Numbered from the stretch's first letter, positions 1 through 7,553 are shown. The stretch: DNA of 22,855 nucleotides from a bacterium (GCA_021372535.1 JAJFUH010000023.1:1-22855), one strand, 5' to 3'. Numbers and translations are program-made. The notes: generated by a model from the sequence alone, not told the origin.

Positions 1-9
1 CAATCCCCT

Positions 10-141
10 CTCTTGCCTCAAGAGAGGGGAGGCGCCACCAACATCTGTATTATCAAAGTGTTATACGCGGGGTGAGTTCCCGTAATTAGTAGGAGCACTA
101 TCATGTCCTACTGCAAACAAAAGGTGCTCAGTATTTAACCG
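10..141. repeat. Left arm of 132-bp terminal inverted repeat
   Basis: Bases 10-141 are the exact reverse complement of 22724-22855 as far as I can align them by eye. A similar CAGTTATG follows the inner edge after a one-base length difference. Just outside and overlapping is a hairpin at 5-29 (CCCCTCTCTTG, loop CCT, CAAGAGAGGGG), and the right copy stops inside it. Because housekeeping genes lie between the arms, I read them as two copies of a dispersed element, with the sequence ending inside each copy, rather than as the ends of one 22.8-kb mobile element. No transposase is visible. Confidence 0.85.
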
Positions 142-334
142 TCAGTTATGTCTGAAAATACTTAACCACGAAGACATAAATTTATATAACATATTATTTG
201 TACTATCCTTAGCAATTATTAAACTTTACGCTCAAAAAGATATAAATAAAGAATAAAATCCGCGTTCTATTAAATGTATGAATAGGCCGGGCTAACTGTC
301 GGAGAAAAGAATGCGCATGCAATTCCTGTCTGTC

Positions 335-376
335 CAGTCAGCGCAATCCTTCAATCAGTGTAATCAGTGGTTCAGA
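335..376 (-). repeat. Dispersed short-period repeat, copy 1 (TGATTACACTGATTGAA type)
   Basis: This 42-base segment matches 6199-6240 at 38 of 42 positions. On the minus strand it reads as degenerate 8-9 base steps built on TGATT (CTGATTACA, CTGATTGAA, GGATTG). An open frame runs through it and through the heptamer block next to it, but its translation is low-complexity and repeat-derived, so I do not call a gene here. The rest of 142-487 is A+T-rich and shows nothing else I recognise. Confidence 0.7.
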
Positions 377-428
377 CCTCATTTCTCTGTTCCTCGGCAC
401 GGCCTTTTTTATGCCGGTTTTCAATCTT

Positions 429-471
429 TTCCCTTATGCCTTCTGCCTTGTGCCTTCTGCCTTGCTTTTGA
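429..471. repeat. Heptamer repeat block (TGCCTTN), upstream of pckG
   Basis: About five consecutive heptamers of the form TGCCTT followed by C, G or A, preceded by the pyrimidine-rich lead TCTTTTCCC. The same lead and heptamers recur near 2434-2468, 3756-4135, 14745-14776, 14975-15006, 15185-15218 and 21121-21213. This copy ends about 20 bases before the pckG promoter. Confidence 0.85.
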
Positions 472-487
472 CCTATTCGAAAATGGC

Positions 488-516
488 TTGACACAACGAG
501 ATACAGAATGTATAAT
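488..516 (+). promoter_or_regulatory. Sigma70-type promoter for pckG
   Basis: A perfect -35 hexamer TTGACA (488-493), a 17-base spacer and a perfect -10 TATAAT (511-516) lie upstream of pckG. Transcription would start near 523, giving a leader of about 55 bases. The GGAGG ribosome-binding site is at 566-570, eight bases before the ATG. I see no operator palindrome, so strong housekeeping-like expression is the simplest inference. Confidence 0.85.
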
Positions 517-578
517 TAAAAGCTTTTACATATAAGCAACGACTACAATTCTGCCCTTGAAACACGGAGGACATTCTC

Positions 579-2366
579 ATGAAGTATACATGTAAAAACG
601 AACGTCTCAACAAATGGGTGAAAGAAGCTGCTGCCCTCTGTCTGCCCGATGAAGTTTACTGGTGCGACGGGTCAGAAGAAGAATACGACCGTCTCATGAA
701 ACACATGGTCGAAAGGGGTAATGCCACTGCCCTGGAAAAACGCCCGAACAGCTTTCTTTTCCGCTCCGATCCGAGCGATGTCGCCCGTGTCGAGGACAGA
801 ACCTATATCAGCACTCCCGAAAAGGAAAGCGCCGGGCCGTCGAACAACTGGATCGACCCCGTCGAGCTCAAGAAAACGATGACGAATCTCTATAAGGGGT
901 GTATGAAGGGCCGCACCATGTACATCATTCCGTTTTCCATGGGGCCGATCGGCTCTCCACACATGAAGATCGGGATCGAGATAACCGACAGCGCATATGT
1001 TGTCTGCAATATGCACATCATGACCCGTGTGGGGGTGAAAGTTATCGAGGCGCTCGGCAGCGACGGCGATTTCATTCCCTGCATGCACTCGATCGGAGCG
1101 CCGCTCGCTCCCGGCGAAAAGGATGTCCCGTGGCCCTGCGCGCCGATGGAGAAGAAGTATATCAGCCATTTCCCCGAAGAGAATCTCATCTGGTCGTTCG
1201 GTTCCGGCTACGGCGGGAACGCGCTCCTCGGCAAGAAGTGCCTGTCGCTCCGTATCGCCTCGGCGATGGCGCGGCGCGAGGGATGGATGGCCGAGCACAT
1301 GCTCATCCTCCGCCTCACGAATCCGAAAGGGCGTGTTTTCCACATCGCGGCCGCATTCCCATCCGCCTGCGGCAAGACGAACCTGGCGATGATGCAGCCG
1401 ACCATCCCGGGCTGGAAGTGCGAGTGTATCGGCGACGATATCGCATGGATGAGAATCGGCCCGGATGGCAGGCTCTATGCAATCAATCCGGAGGCGGGAT
1501 TTTTCGGCGTCGCACCCGGCACATCATACGATTCCAATCCGATGGCCATGGAGACGCTCAAGGAAAACGTCATCTTCACAAACTGCGCCCTGACCGATGA
1601 CAGCAATGTGTGGTGGGAAGGGATCGACGGTCCCATGCCTGAACACGCCATCGACTGGAAGGGCCGCAACTGGACACCGGACAGCCGTGAGGCCGCGGCA
1701 CACCCTAACGCGCGGTTCACCGCTCCCGCAGCCCAGTGCCCGGTCATCTGCCCCGACTGGGAAAAACCGGAAGGCGTTCCGATTGACATCTTCATTTTCG
1801 GGGGACGGCGCGCTACGGTCATTCCCCTTGTCCACGAAGCATTTAACTGGGATCACGGGGTTTTCATGGGCGCCACTGCGGCTTCGGAGACGACTGCCGC
1901 AAACATCGGCGCGGTGGGTAACCTCCGCCGCGACCCCTTCGCCATGCGCCCCTTCTGTGGCTACAACATGGGCGACTACTTCCATCACTGGCTCGAAATG
2001 GGTGACCGTCTCGGAACAAAAGCCCCGCGCATCTTCTATGTCAACTGGTTCCGGAAAAGCTCGGACGGCAAGTGGCTGTGGCCCGGCTTCGGCGACAACA
2101 GCCGTGTGCTTAAATGGATGTGCCAGCGTGTTGAAGGATCGGTCGGCGCCCGTGAATCGGCGCTCGGCCTTCTGCCCGAACCGGGCGACCTCGATCTGAA
2201 CGGTCTCTCCATCCCTGCCGAAGATGTCGGGGAACTCCTGCGGGTCGATACCGCGGCGCTCAAAGCCGAGATTCCCGAAATTAATGGTTTCTTCGGCCAG
2301 TTCGGCGACCACCTGCCCCCCCGCCTCAAACGTCAGCTCGATCTCCTCAGGGAACGGCTTAGTTAA
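579..2366 (+). CDS. pckG: Phosphoenolpyruvate carboxykinase (GTP)
   Basis: This cytosolic enzyme interconverts oxaloacetate plus GTP with phosphoenolpyruvate, GDP and CO2, linking the TCA cycle to gluconeogenesis or, in reverse, fixing CO2 anaplerotically. The 595-residue product has the usual length for the GTP family. Visible signatures are the P-loop FPSACGKTN at residues 260-268, including the reactive cysteine C264 and K266/T267; the kinase-2 aspartates D286/D287 in [34 protein letters not shown]; and the C-terminal [13 protein letters not shown] and [12 protein letters not shown] stretches. It therefore belongs to the GTP family, not the ATP (pckA) family. The ATG is fixed by GGAGG eight bases upstream. 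It is monocistronic by spacing: a consensus promoter precedes it and a repeat-built hairpin follows the stop. Direction of flux cannot be read from sequence. Confidence 0.97.
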   Translation: MKYTCKNERLNKWVKEAAALCLPDEVYWCDGSEEEYDRLMKHMVERGNATALEKRPNSFLFRSDPSDVARVEDRTYISTPEKESAGPSNNWIDPVELKKTMTNLYKGCMKGRTMYIIPFSMGPIGSPHMKIGIEITDSAYVVCNMHIMTRVGVKVIEALGSDGDFIPCMHSIGAPLAPGEKDVPWPCAPMEKKYISHFPEENLIWSFGSGYGGNALLGKKCLSLRIASAMARREGWMAEHMLILRLTNPKGRVFHIAAAFPSACGKTNLAMMQPTIPGWKCECIGDDIAWMRIGPDGRLYAINPEAGFFGVAPGTSYDSNPMAMETLKENVIFTNCALTDDSNVWWEGIDGPMPEHAIDWKGRNWTPDSREAAAHPNARFTAPAAQCPVICPDWEKPEGVPIDIFIFGGRRATVIPLVHEAFNWDHGVFMGATAASETTAANIGAVGNLRRDPFAMRPFCGYNMGDYFHHWLEMGDRLGTKAPRIFYVNWFRKSSDGKWLWPGFGDNSRVLKWMCQRVEGSVGARESALGLLPEPGDLDLNGLSIPAEDVGELLRVDTAALKAEIPEINGFFGQFGDHLPPRLKRQLDLLRERLS

Positions 2367-2370
2367 AGAC

Positions 2371-2468
2371 AGGCACAAGGCATAAGGGACAAAGAGAACT
2401 TTTAGGGTAATGGAACGGCTTTTCAATGCTTTTCCCCTTTGTGCCTTGTGCCTTGTGCCTTGTGCCTT
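2371..2468 (+). repeat. Convergent heptamer arrays forming a 3' hairpin after pckG
   Basis: Five bases after the pckG stop begins AGGCACAAGGCATAAGGG (arm 2372-2388). At 2434-2452 the opposite orientation appears (CCCCTTTGTGCCTTGTGCC), followed by more TGCCTTG units to 2467. The arms can pair over about 17 bases with one bulge and one mismatch, across a 45-base loop. It could end transcription or protect the 3' end, but there is no clean U-tract, so a classical rho-independent terminator is not proven. Confidence 0.7.
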
Positions 2469-2505
2469 TCTCTTCAGTATATGCTAAGAATATAAAAAAA
2501 TTGAC

Positions 2506-2534
2506 TTGACATGAATAAACCGCATCGATAAACT
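2506..2534 (+). promoter_or_regulatory. Possible promoter for the cupin gene
   Basis: TTGACA at 2506-2511 is followed after 17 bases by TAAACT (2529-2534), a 4-of-6 match to the -10 consensus. An overlapping TTGACT begins at 2501. The cupin ATG is at 2565 with AGGAG at 2551-2555. The -35 is convincing and the -10 is weak. Confidence 0.5.
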
Positions 2535-2564
2535 GTACATACTTAATATAAGGAGATAATTTTT

Positions 2565-2900
2565 ATGTTTAACCGGCATGATAAAAGCGGCTATACACCG
2601 GTGCTTCCGGGTATCGGACTCAAGACGCTCGTGTACGGCGAAAAGACGCTCATGGTGGAATTCCGTCTCGGAAAAGGGAGCGCCCTGCCCTTGCACAGCC
2701 ATCCGTACGAGCAGACAGGGTACTTGGTATCCGGACACATACGGCTTTCGATAGGCGGCGAAATATTCGATGTCGAACCGGGAGACGGATGGTGTATTCA
2801 CGGTTCGGTCGAACATGGCGCTGAGATAATCGAGGATTCGGTTGCTGTGGAGGTTTTTTCGCCGGTGCGCGAAGACTACATTCCTTACCGGCCGGCATGA
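2565..2900 (+). CDS. Small single-domain cupin protein
   Basis: The 111-residue product is one cupin barrel. Motif 1 is seen as [13 protein letters not shown] (residues 38-50) followed by G57. Motif 2 is [11 protein letters not shown] with VEHG (residues 64-85). The expected metal ligands are H44, H46, E49 or Q50, and H84. Single-domain cupins of this type bind a divalent metal and serve as sugar-binding, dioxygenase-like or regulatory proteins, and the substrate cannot be told from sequence. AGGAG lies nine bases before the ATG. No signal peptide is present, so it should be cytosolic. The next gene on the same strand begins 81 bases later, so co-transcription is possible but not shown. Confidence 0.9.
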   Translation: MFNRHDKSGYTPVLPGIGLKTLVYGEKTLMVEFRLGKGSALPLHSHPYEQTGYLVSGHIRLSIGGEIFDVEPGDGWCIHGSVEHGAEIIEDSVAVEVFSPVREDYIPYRPA

Positions 2901-2981
2901 CAAACAATGTGCTCTGACCCTGATACGGTCGGAACCTCACTATCGTGTACGCGCCGGTGGTGAAAACGACGGGAGAGATAT

Positions 2982-3755
2982 ATGACTCTGACTATGGTTA
3001 AGAAAATGGTGTGGACAGGCATCCTCATCGGAGTATTGACAGCATGTTCGGGAATCGGCATCCTGCAGGCGGAAGACACTGTTGAACAGCGCATCGCCGC
3101 CCTCGAAGCCAAAGCAAAGACGATTACCAGTTACCAGGCGGACATGGCCATGACGATTGATATGATGGGCCAGAAGATGGTTTCAACGGGCATCTGTTAT
3201 TTCAAAAAGCCCCGTCTGAGCCGTATCGAGAACGATATGGACATGGGCACCATGAAGATGAAACAGATCATCGTGTCCGACGGAAAAATGCTCTGGACCA
3301 GCCAGCCGGCGATGAAAATGGTGGCAAAAATCGACCTGGAAAAGGTTACCGCCGCAGTAGGTGAAGATGCGGCGAGCGATAAGGCCGCCGGCGATGTTGC
3401 AGAACCCTTCAAATCCTTCGATCGGGCAAGCATTACCTTTGTCCGCAAGGACAAGGTTGGCGGGAAGGATGTATATGTGTTCCGGGGAAATCCCCAGATG
3501 AAAAACATGGAAAAGATGCCTGTTAAAATCTCGAAAATCGAGAGCTGGGTGGGTGTTGAGGACGGTCTTGTACGGAAAATGGTCATGATCGGCGAAGACG
3601 ACAAGGAGATGATGAGCCAGACCTACACGAACGTAAAAATAAATGTTGCCATCGATCCCGCCATCTTTGTGTTCACACCGCCGGAGGGAGCACAGATCAT
3701 GGATATGACAGAAGGCTCCATCAACATGATGAAGGAAATGAAAGGCCAGAAATAA
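2982..3755 (+). CDS. LolA-like exported protein (outer-membrane lipoprotein-sorting fold)
   Basis: The 257-residue product starts with a positively charged, hydrophobic export signal. Two processing readings exist: a lipobox LTAC near residue 22, or signal peptidase I cleavage after LQA near residue 31. The rest resembles the LolA/LolB-like fold: an early YQADMAMTIDM strand, GxCYFKKPRLSRIEN, then IIVSDGKMLWTSQP and a methionine- and lysine-rich beta sheet. Proteins of this fold bind hydrophobic ligands or lipoprotein acyl chains in the periplasm. This one is longer than classical LolA and is not in a lol operon, so a specific LolA role is not claimed. GGGAGAG at 2971-2977 supports the ATG. 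A heptamer array begins eight bases after the stop. Confidence 0.75.
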   Translation: MTLTMVKKMVWTGILIGVLTACSGIGILQAEDTVEQRIAALEAKAKTITSYQADMAMTIDMMGQKMVSTGICYFKKPRLSRIENDMDMGTMKMKQIIVSDGKMLWTSQPAMKMVAKIDLEKVTAAVGEDAASDKAAGDVAEPFKSFDRASITFVRKDKVGGKDVYVFRGNPQMKNMEKMPVKISKIESWVGVEDGLVRKMVMIGEDDKEMMSQTYTNVKINVAIDPAIFVFTPPEGAQIMDMTEGSINMMKEMKGQK

Positions 3756-4135
3756 GTTAAAGACAGGCATAAGGCATAAGGGAAAAGATTAGGGACAGGC
3801 ATAAGTAACAAGGCATAAGGGGAAAAGATTAGAGACAGGGACTGAGGCGCTAAGGGATAAAGGGAAAGAAACCTGCATCATCACCCGTCTTCCCCAAGTC
3901 TTTCATCGGGAACTCCTTTTCCCCCAGTGCCTTAAGCCATTTTTTAAAGCTTTATATCTTTCTATGCTTCCCCCCCTTATGCCTGCTTCTATTCCCGTCT
4001 TTGTCTCTCCCCTTCTGCCTTCTGCCTGTTTTTTTTAATCTTTTCCCCTTGTGCCTTGTGCCTTGTGCCTTCTGCCTTCTGCCTGTTTCTAATCTTTTCC
4101 CCTTGTGCCTTCTGCCTTGTGCCTTGTGCCTGTCT
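3756..4135. repeat. Two opposed heptamer-repeat arrays between convergent genes
   Basis: From 3763 the plus strand reads AGGCATAAGGCATAAGGG, AAAAGATTAGGGACAGGCATAAG and so on, as AAGGCAN heptads alternating with a spacer close to GGGGAAAAGATTAGAGACAGG. From about 4013 to 4132 the same unit appears in opposite orientation (CTTTTCCCCTTGTGCCTT). Each array is oriented outward from the stop codon of its own gene: LolA-like on plus, pectate lyase on minus. The arrays can pair with each other into a long imperfect hairpin. The intervening 3840-4010 is low-complexity pyrimidine-rich DNA without a gene. Confidence 0.85.
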
Positions 4136-5600
4136 CGATATAATCCGCAAGCATATTCATATTCTGCATGAACGAGGACAAGGCAATTCCCTTGATAGTC
4201 TTGACCGGGGTTTCGGAAGACATGGTGATGGTCATGTCATAGACGCTGAATTCCCCGATCCAGGCGCCACGGCTGTCGAGCGATTCGATGAGTGTGCGGA
4301 CAGCGGCCGGGTCGGTTTTCGGGACACGCGGTTCGGCGGTCTTTTCCGCACTGTATCGAGCCTTCGCCTGTTCGGGCGAGAGGGCGCTCACACGCTCGTA
4401 ACCTTTTTTGAGACCCGCAACATCCACCGTCGTGAATATCCAGTTCCCCTCAACGCCGTTCGGGTCGCTGTCATACCGGAAGATACCGTATCCGAGTTCG
4501 TTGACCTTGTCGGTCTTGTACTGGTACACCGGCTTGTTGGTGCCCGGCTCGTAGTAACGGGCAAGAAGGCTGTGGCCGCTGCTGTCGGTTTTGAATGTCG
4601 ATTTTTCGAGCCATCCGATCGCGCGGGGCACCGGCGCCAGATACCGTCTGTCCCCGGTCATGAGATAGAAGCGCTCGAGCTGAAGGATGCATTCGACAGT
4701 CTGACGGGGCATGTACCCGGCGGGCTCGTGGGTGCGCGCCCAGGCGGGCTGCATGTTCAGATCGTACTGTTCCGCCCAGCCCGCCTGATCCTCGGGACCC
4801 TGCGATGCGATGAGAAAATCGGCGCCCCTCAGCGCGGCTTCCAGGTATTCCTCGTTGCCCAGCTTCTCCCATGCCTCGACGAGCACATCGAGGATGTCGC
4901 GCATCATGTTGTCATTGAGGGTATAGTACGAGGTGTAATCGGCAAGACCGTCATGCACGAACTCGTACCGGAGCGGGTAGCGCTGGGGCCATGCGCCGTT
5001 CGGGTACTGTGAGATGAGCATGAAGTCGAGCGCCCTGAGAAGCGGCTCGCGGTAAGCCGGGTCGAGTGTCGTCACATAAAGCCTGAGGAGGAATCGCGTG
5101 CATCCCTGCGTCGTGTTGTCGTCGTACGTGCAGTTACCGTAGTAGTGGCGGTATTCCTCCATTCCCCATTTGAACTGCGAGAACACATCGCGGTACCACT
5201 GGTCGAGGCCGGGTTTGTCGAAGTCGATGACATAGTGCCATCCGCCGAGCGGGTGCTGGCCGTAGATGAGGGCGTCCGCCGCCTTTTCTGCGCACCGGAG
5301 GTAGTATTCGTCGCCGGTAACACGGTACATCCGGAGGAACATTTCCCCCACATCCGGTGTCGCCGCCTGGGTCCATATCTGGCTGGGACGCGCGGGAGCC
5401 TCGCCCCACCGTTCGGACAGGTCGGCGGAATAATACCAGAGATAACCGCCGCGGCAGGACACCGTGTCAACCATGAATCCGGTTGCCCTTTTCATGGCAG
5501 CGAGCACTTCCTGCTGTGCTGGCGGCTTCTGAGCCGATGCTGTGGTGACGAGCGAAAGCAGAACAATTCCCTGTGCGAACATTTTGATGCCGTACTTCAT
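4089..5600 (-). CDS. Exported pectate lyase, PL10-like (pectic acid lyase family)
   Basis: The product (503 residues from the preferred ATG at 5600) should be secreted and cleave polygalacturonate by beta-elimination. After a signal peptide (KYGIKMFAQGIVLLSLVTTASA, cut before Q) come (alpha/alpha) barrel features typical of PL10: YDDNTTQGCTRFLL, QYPNGAWPQRYPLR with a following TLNDNMM, GWAEQYDLNMQPAWARTHEP, and RYYEPGTNKPVYQYK. The ATG at 5600 is chosen because GGGAGGG lies seven bases upstream; an in-frame ATG at 5633 has a poorer site. The C-terminal 100 residues are an extra region, and the last 14 (from TGTRHKAEG to the stop) are encoded by the heptamer repeat, whose own GATTAG supplies the stop. 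No transporter or other pectin gene is adjacent. The family is clear; substrate preference is inferred. Confidence 0.88.
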   Translation of the reverse strand: MKYGIKMFAQGIVLLSLVTTASAQKPPAQQEVLAAMKRATGFMVDTVSCRGGYLWYYSADLSERWGEAPARPSQIWTQAATPDVGEMFLRMYRVTGDEYYLRCAEKAADALIYGQHPLGGWHYVIDFDKPGLDQWYRDVFSQFKWGMEEYRHYYGNCTYDDNTTQGCTRFLLRLYVTTLDPAYREPLLRALDFMLISQYPNGAWPQRYPLRYEFVHDGLADYTSYYTLNDNMMRDILDVLVEAWEKLGNEEYLEAALRGADFLIASQGPEDQAGWAEQYDLNMQPAWARTHEPAGYMPRQTVECILQLERFYLMTGDRRYLAPVPRAIGWLEKSTFKTDSSGHSLLARYYEPGTNKPVYQYKTDKVNELGYGIFRYDSDPNGVEGNWIFTTVDVAGLKKGYERVSALSPEQAKARYSAEKTAEPRVPKTDPAAVRTLIESLDSRGAWIGEFSVYDMTITMSSETPVKTIKGIALSSFMQNMNMLADYIETGTRHKAEGTRGKD

Positions 5601-5788
5601 GACACAACCCTCCCGTTTTAACGATAATTCCATTTACTCCAGTCATCCTATTCTGTTGGTCGGAATGAGAATGAACAGTCTTCCAACAATATACACATTA
5701 ATTGGGTGAAAAAAAGCAGGTTTGTAAAAAGAGGCATTAAAAGGAATTTTTGTAGAGGATTGTCAGCCCGATTAATTCACAAACGATT

Positions 5789-5908
5789 CCCGGGGATAAA
5801 TCCCCGGGCTATTACCGAAAAGTGCCTCCGGCACTCACCCGAATATATCGGTGGTTCAAAGAGTCCCGTCAGGGACTTCCCGGCAATAGACCGGCATTTT
5901 AATGCCGG
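5789..5908. repeat. Cluster of four perfect short hairpins
   Basis: Four inverted repeats follow one another: CCCGGGGAT/ATCCCCGGG (5789-5808), AGTGCC/GGCACT (5821-5835), AGTCCC/GGGACT (5862-5877) and CCGGCATT/AATGCCGG (5891-5908). A fifth, ATGCTGAAC/GTTCAGCAT, lies at 5971-5991. An open frame crosses the cluster but has no recognisable protein and no ribosome-binding site, so it is not called. The design resembles dispersed non-coding hairpin elements seen in many genomes. No other copy is in this window. Confidence 0.75.
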
Positions 5909-6119
5909 GCATGAAGATATGTATTCTCACTATTATTTTATGAGTTATTCGTGTGAGGATAGTAATAAAGATGCTGAACCGAGTTCAGCATGACATCCTG
6001 TCCTTACTGTTCACAAGTTTTTTCATACGCCCGAAACACGCCGTTTTCCATTGTGTTCCCTAGTCTTTTAATTTTCATGGATGTGAGGAGAAGCCGTTTC
6101 CGGCGCACGGATTGATACT

Positions 6120-6148
6120 CCCCCTCACCCGCCGGGCGGGCAAGGGGG
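6120..6148. repeat. G/C-rich imperfect hairpin
   Basis: CCCCCT pairs with AGGGGG and CCCGCC with GGGCGGG around a CA/CA internal mismatch. It resembles the C-run/G-run hairpins at 5-29 and 7576-7641. Around it, 6000-6268 holds no gene I can support. Confidence 0.6.
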
Positions 6149-6198
6149 ATTGGGGGTTGAAAATAGAAAACGAGCGGAAATTCATGAATTTACCCGAA

Positions 6199-6240
6199 CA
6201 ATCAGGGCAATCATTCAATCAGTGTAATCAGCGGTTCAGA
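6199..6240 (-). repeat. Dispersed short-period repeat, copy 2
   Basis: Second copy of the 335-376 segment (38 of 42 identical). On the minus strand it begins 28 bases after the stop codon of the winged-helix gene and reads TCTGAACCGCTGATTACA, then further TGATT steps. It is thus a 3'-flanking repeat in gene orientation. Confidence 0.7.
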
Positions 6241-6268
6241 CACGGTATTCCCGCCTGCTCCGCCAACC

Positions 6269-6484
6269 TTACAATTTCGCCCTGCCCGCTTCGGTGACCG
6301 TATAAGCGCCGTTGCTCTCGGCAACGAAACCGGCGCCTGCCATCTCACGGAGGCTGCTTCTCACCTTGAAGAGCGGAGCGCCCATCTTTGCGGAGATTTC
6401 CTCGGGCGTGAGCGGCTTATCGAGGATGCCGAGCAGCGCCTTCGCCGTACCGCTCAGGGTTCCATCGGGATTCACACATGCCAT
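6269..6484 (-). CDS. Small winged-helix DNA-binding protein
   Basis: The 71-residue product is one winged-helix domain: a helix around SGTAKALLGILD, the helix-turn-helix PLTPEEISAKMGAPLFKVRSSLREM (split here into PLTPEEISAKMG and the recognition helix LFKVRSSLREM), then the wing GAGFVAESNGAYTVTEAGRAKL. It lacks obvious ligand or metal cysteines; its only cysteine is C3. I place the start at the ATG at 6484, eleven bases beyond the peroxiredoxin stop, with a modest GGCGGTG site. A longer frame to 6553 overlaps peroxiredoxin and is unlikely. The tight spacing makes it the second gene of the peroxiredoxin transcript. It may be a regulator or an adapter-like wHTH; the target is unknown, and autoregulation through the upstream palindrome is speculative. 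Confidence 0.8.
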   Translation of the reverse strand: MACVNPDGTLSGTAKALLGILDKPLTPEEISAKMGAPLFKVRSSLREMAGAGFVAESNGAYTVTEAGRAKL

Positions 6485-6494
6485 GATGCACCGC

Positions 6495-7157
6495 CTATAG
6501 TTGTTTTTTGCAGAAATACCAGTCCTTGCACTCGATATTCTTTTCCTTGACACGTTCCTCGGCCATTTCCTGAGTCTTGGGCGGCGGAATGATCACCTTG
6601 TCGCCGGGACGCCAGTTCGCCGGGGTTGCAACACCGTGCTTGTCGGTGGTCTGGAGAGCCTGGACGACGCGGATCATCTCGTCCATGTTGCGGCCCGTGC
6701 TGAGCGGGTAGTATATCATGGCGCGGATGATCTGCTTGTCATCGATGACAAATACGCAGCGCGAGGTCTCGGTCTTGCTCTCGCCGGGCATGATCATGCC
6801 GTACAGGGTGGCGACTTCCTTGTTGAGGTCGGCGATAACAGGGAATTCGATCTTCTGGCCGAGCTTTTCCTCGATGTTCCGCACCCAGGCGATGTGCGCG
6901 GTCACGCTGTCGACGCTCAGTCCGAGCAGCTCGCAGTTCAATTCACGGAGTTTCGATTGAATCTGAGCGAATCCTATGAACTCGGTCGTGCACACCGGGG
7001 TGAAATCCGCCGGGTGCGAGAAGAGAATGAGCCATGACCCCTTGTAGTCCTCGAGCCTGAGGGTGCCGTGCGTGGTGACCGCCTCGAACTGCGGCGCCGG
7101 GGCGCCGAGGCGCGGCAGGGTGGAAGCCTGCGTTACCTGCTGTTTTATTTCTTCCAT
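6495..7157 (-). CDS. Peroxiredoxin of the Prx6/archaeal type
   Basis: This cytosolic thiol peroxidase reduces H2O2, organic peroxides or peroxynitrite. The 220-residue product has the thioredoxin-fold core, with the peroxidatic cysteine C56 in HPADFTPVCTTEF (Pxx(x)TxxC). It also has the longer C-terminal domain of the Prx6 class (NWRPGDKVIIPPP, then MAEERVKEKN). The tail ends ECKDWYFCKKQL, placing C210 and C216 where archaeal-type members keep resolving or structural cysteines, so a disulfide mechanism is plausible. The ATG at 7157 is fixed by AAGGAG with eight bases of spacing; open sequence upstream to 7265 is untranslated leader and promoter. It leads a two-gene transcript with the winged-helix gene. 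Confidence 0.95.
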   Translation of the reverse strand: MEEIKQQVTQASTLPRLGAPAPQFEAVTTHGTLRLEDYKGSWLILFSHPADFTPVCTTEFIGFAQIQSKLRELNCELLGLSVDSVTAHIAWVRNIEEKLGQKIEFPVIADLNKEVATLYGMIMPGESKTETSRCVFVIDDKQIIRAMIYYPLSTGRNMDEMIRVVQALQTTDKHGVATPANWRPGDKVIIPPPKTQEMAEERVKEKNIECKDWYFCKKQL

Positions 7158-7229
7158 GGTTGTACTCCTTTCCGGGCACTGCTCCGTATAGGAACATGAT
7201 GCCAATGAACATAATTTTACACGCGAACA

Positions 7230-7260
7230 ATTATTAGTAATGATAATCGTTACTAATAAT
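7230..7260 (-). promoter_or_regulatory. 31-bp palindrome over the peroxiredoxin promoter (Fur/PerR-like operator)
   Basis: ATTATTAGTAA (7230-7240) and TTACTAATAAT (7250-7260) are perfect 11-base arms around the 9-base centre TGATAATCG. The A+T-rich dyad with GATAAT resembles Fur-family (Fur or PerR) boxes, though it is not an exact match to either consensus. Its right arm covers the -10 element and its left arm the transcription start, the classical position for repression. Fur-family control of a peroxiredoxin is well known; the identity of the regulator here is inferred. Confidence 0.7.
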
Positions 7261-7284
7261 ATCAAACCCTGATCGGTTTGTCAA
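7256..7284 (-). promoter_or_regulatory. Sigma70-type promoter for peroxiredoxin and wHTH genes
   Basis: On the minus strand TTGACA (7284-7279) is followed after exactly 17 bases by TATTAT (7261-7256), a 5-of-6 -10 match. The transcript would start near 7249 and have a leader of about 90 bases. Confidence 0.8.
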
Positions 7285-7553
7285 GTTTTTTTATCATATT
7301 TTTTCATTATCCGCCTGCATGGCACGTTTTTCCGCTTATGGATTTTTATCCCCCATACTTAACTAACGCACGAAACAGAAAAACGTGGCACATCGGAGTT
7401 ACCTATAAGCATTGCGAGCAAAAGCGACGCTATTGGCCAGTGTATTTTTATTTTTTTTCATCAATGATTTTTTATATAATATAATCCGGTTATCCAGTTT
7501 GATAAGCATAGAAAACCTTTTATTCAAAATTGATAATTTATTTCGATAGTATG

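Noticed and set aside
311-535. 74-codon frame before pckG
   Set aside because: Translation is repeat-derived (LCLLPCAFCL), and it overlaps the pckG promoter.
1524-2426. Long open frame antisense to pckG (about 300 codons)
   Set aside because: It mirrors the codon bias of pckG, has no recognisable domain and no ribosome site; pckG is unambiguous.
4056-5012. Long plus-strand frame antisense to the pectate lyase
   Set aside because: It starts inside the heptamer array and has no domain; the PL10 motifs are on the minus strand.
5706-5993. 95-codon frame across the hairpin cluster
   Set aside because: It consists of the inverted repeats and lacks a ribosome site.
7278-7484. 68-codon frame in the gap after the peroxiredoxin promoter
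   Set aside because: It overlaps the minus-strand promoter and has low-complexity composition.
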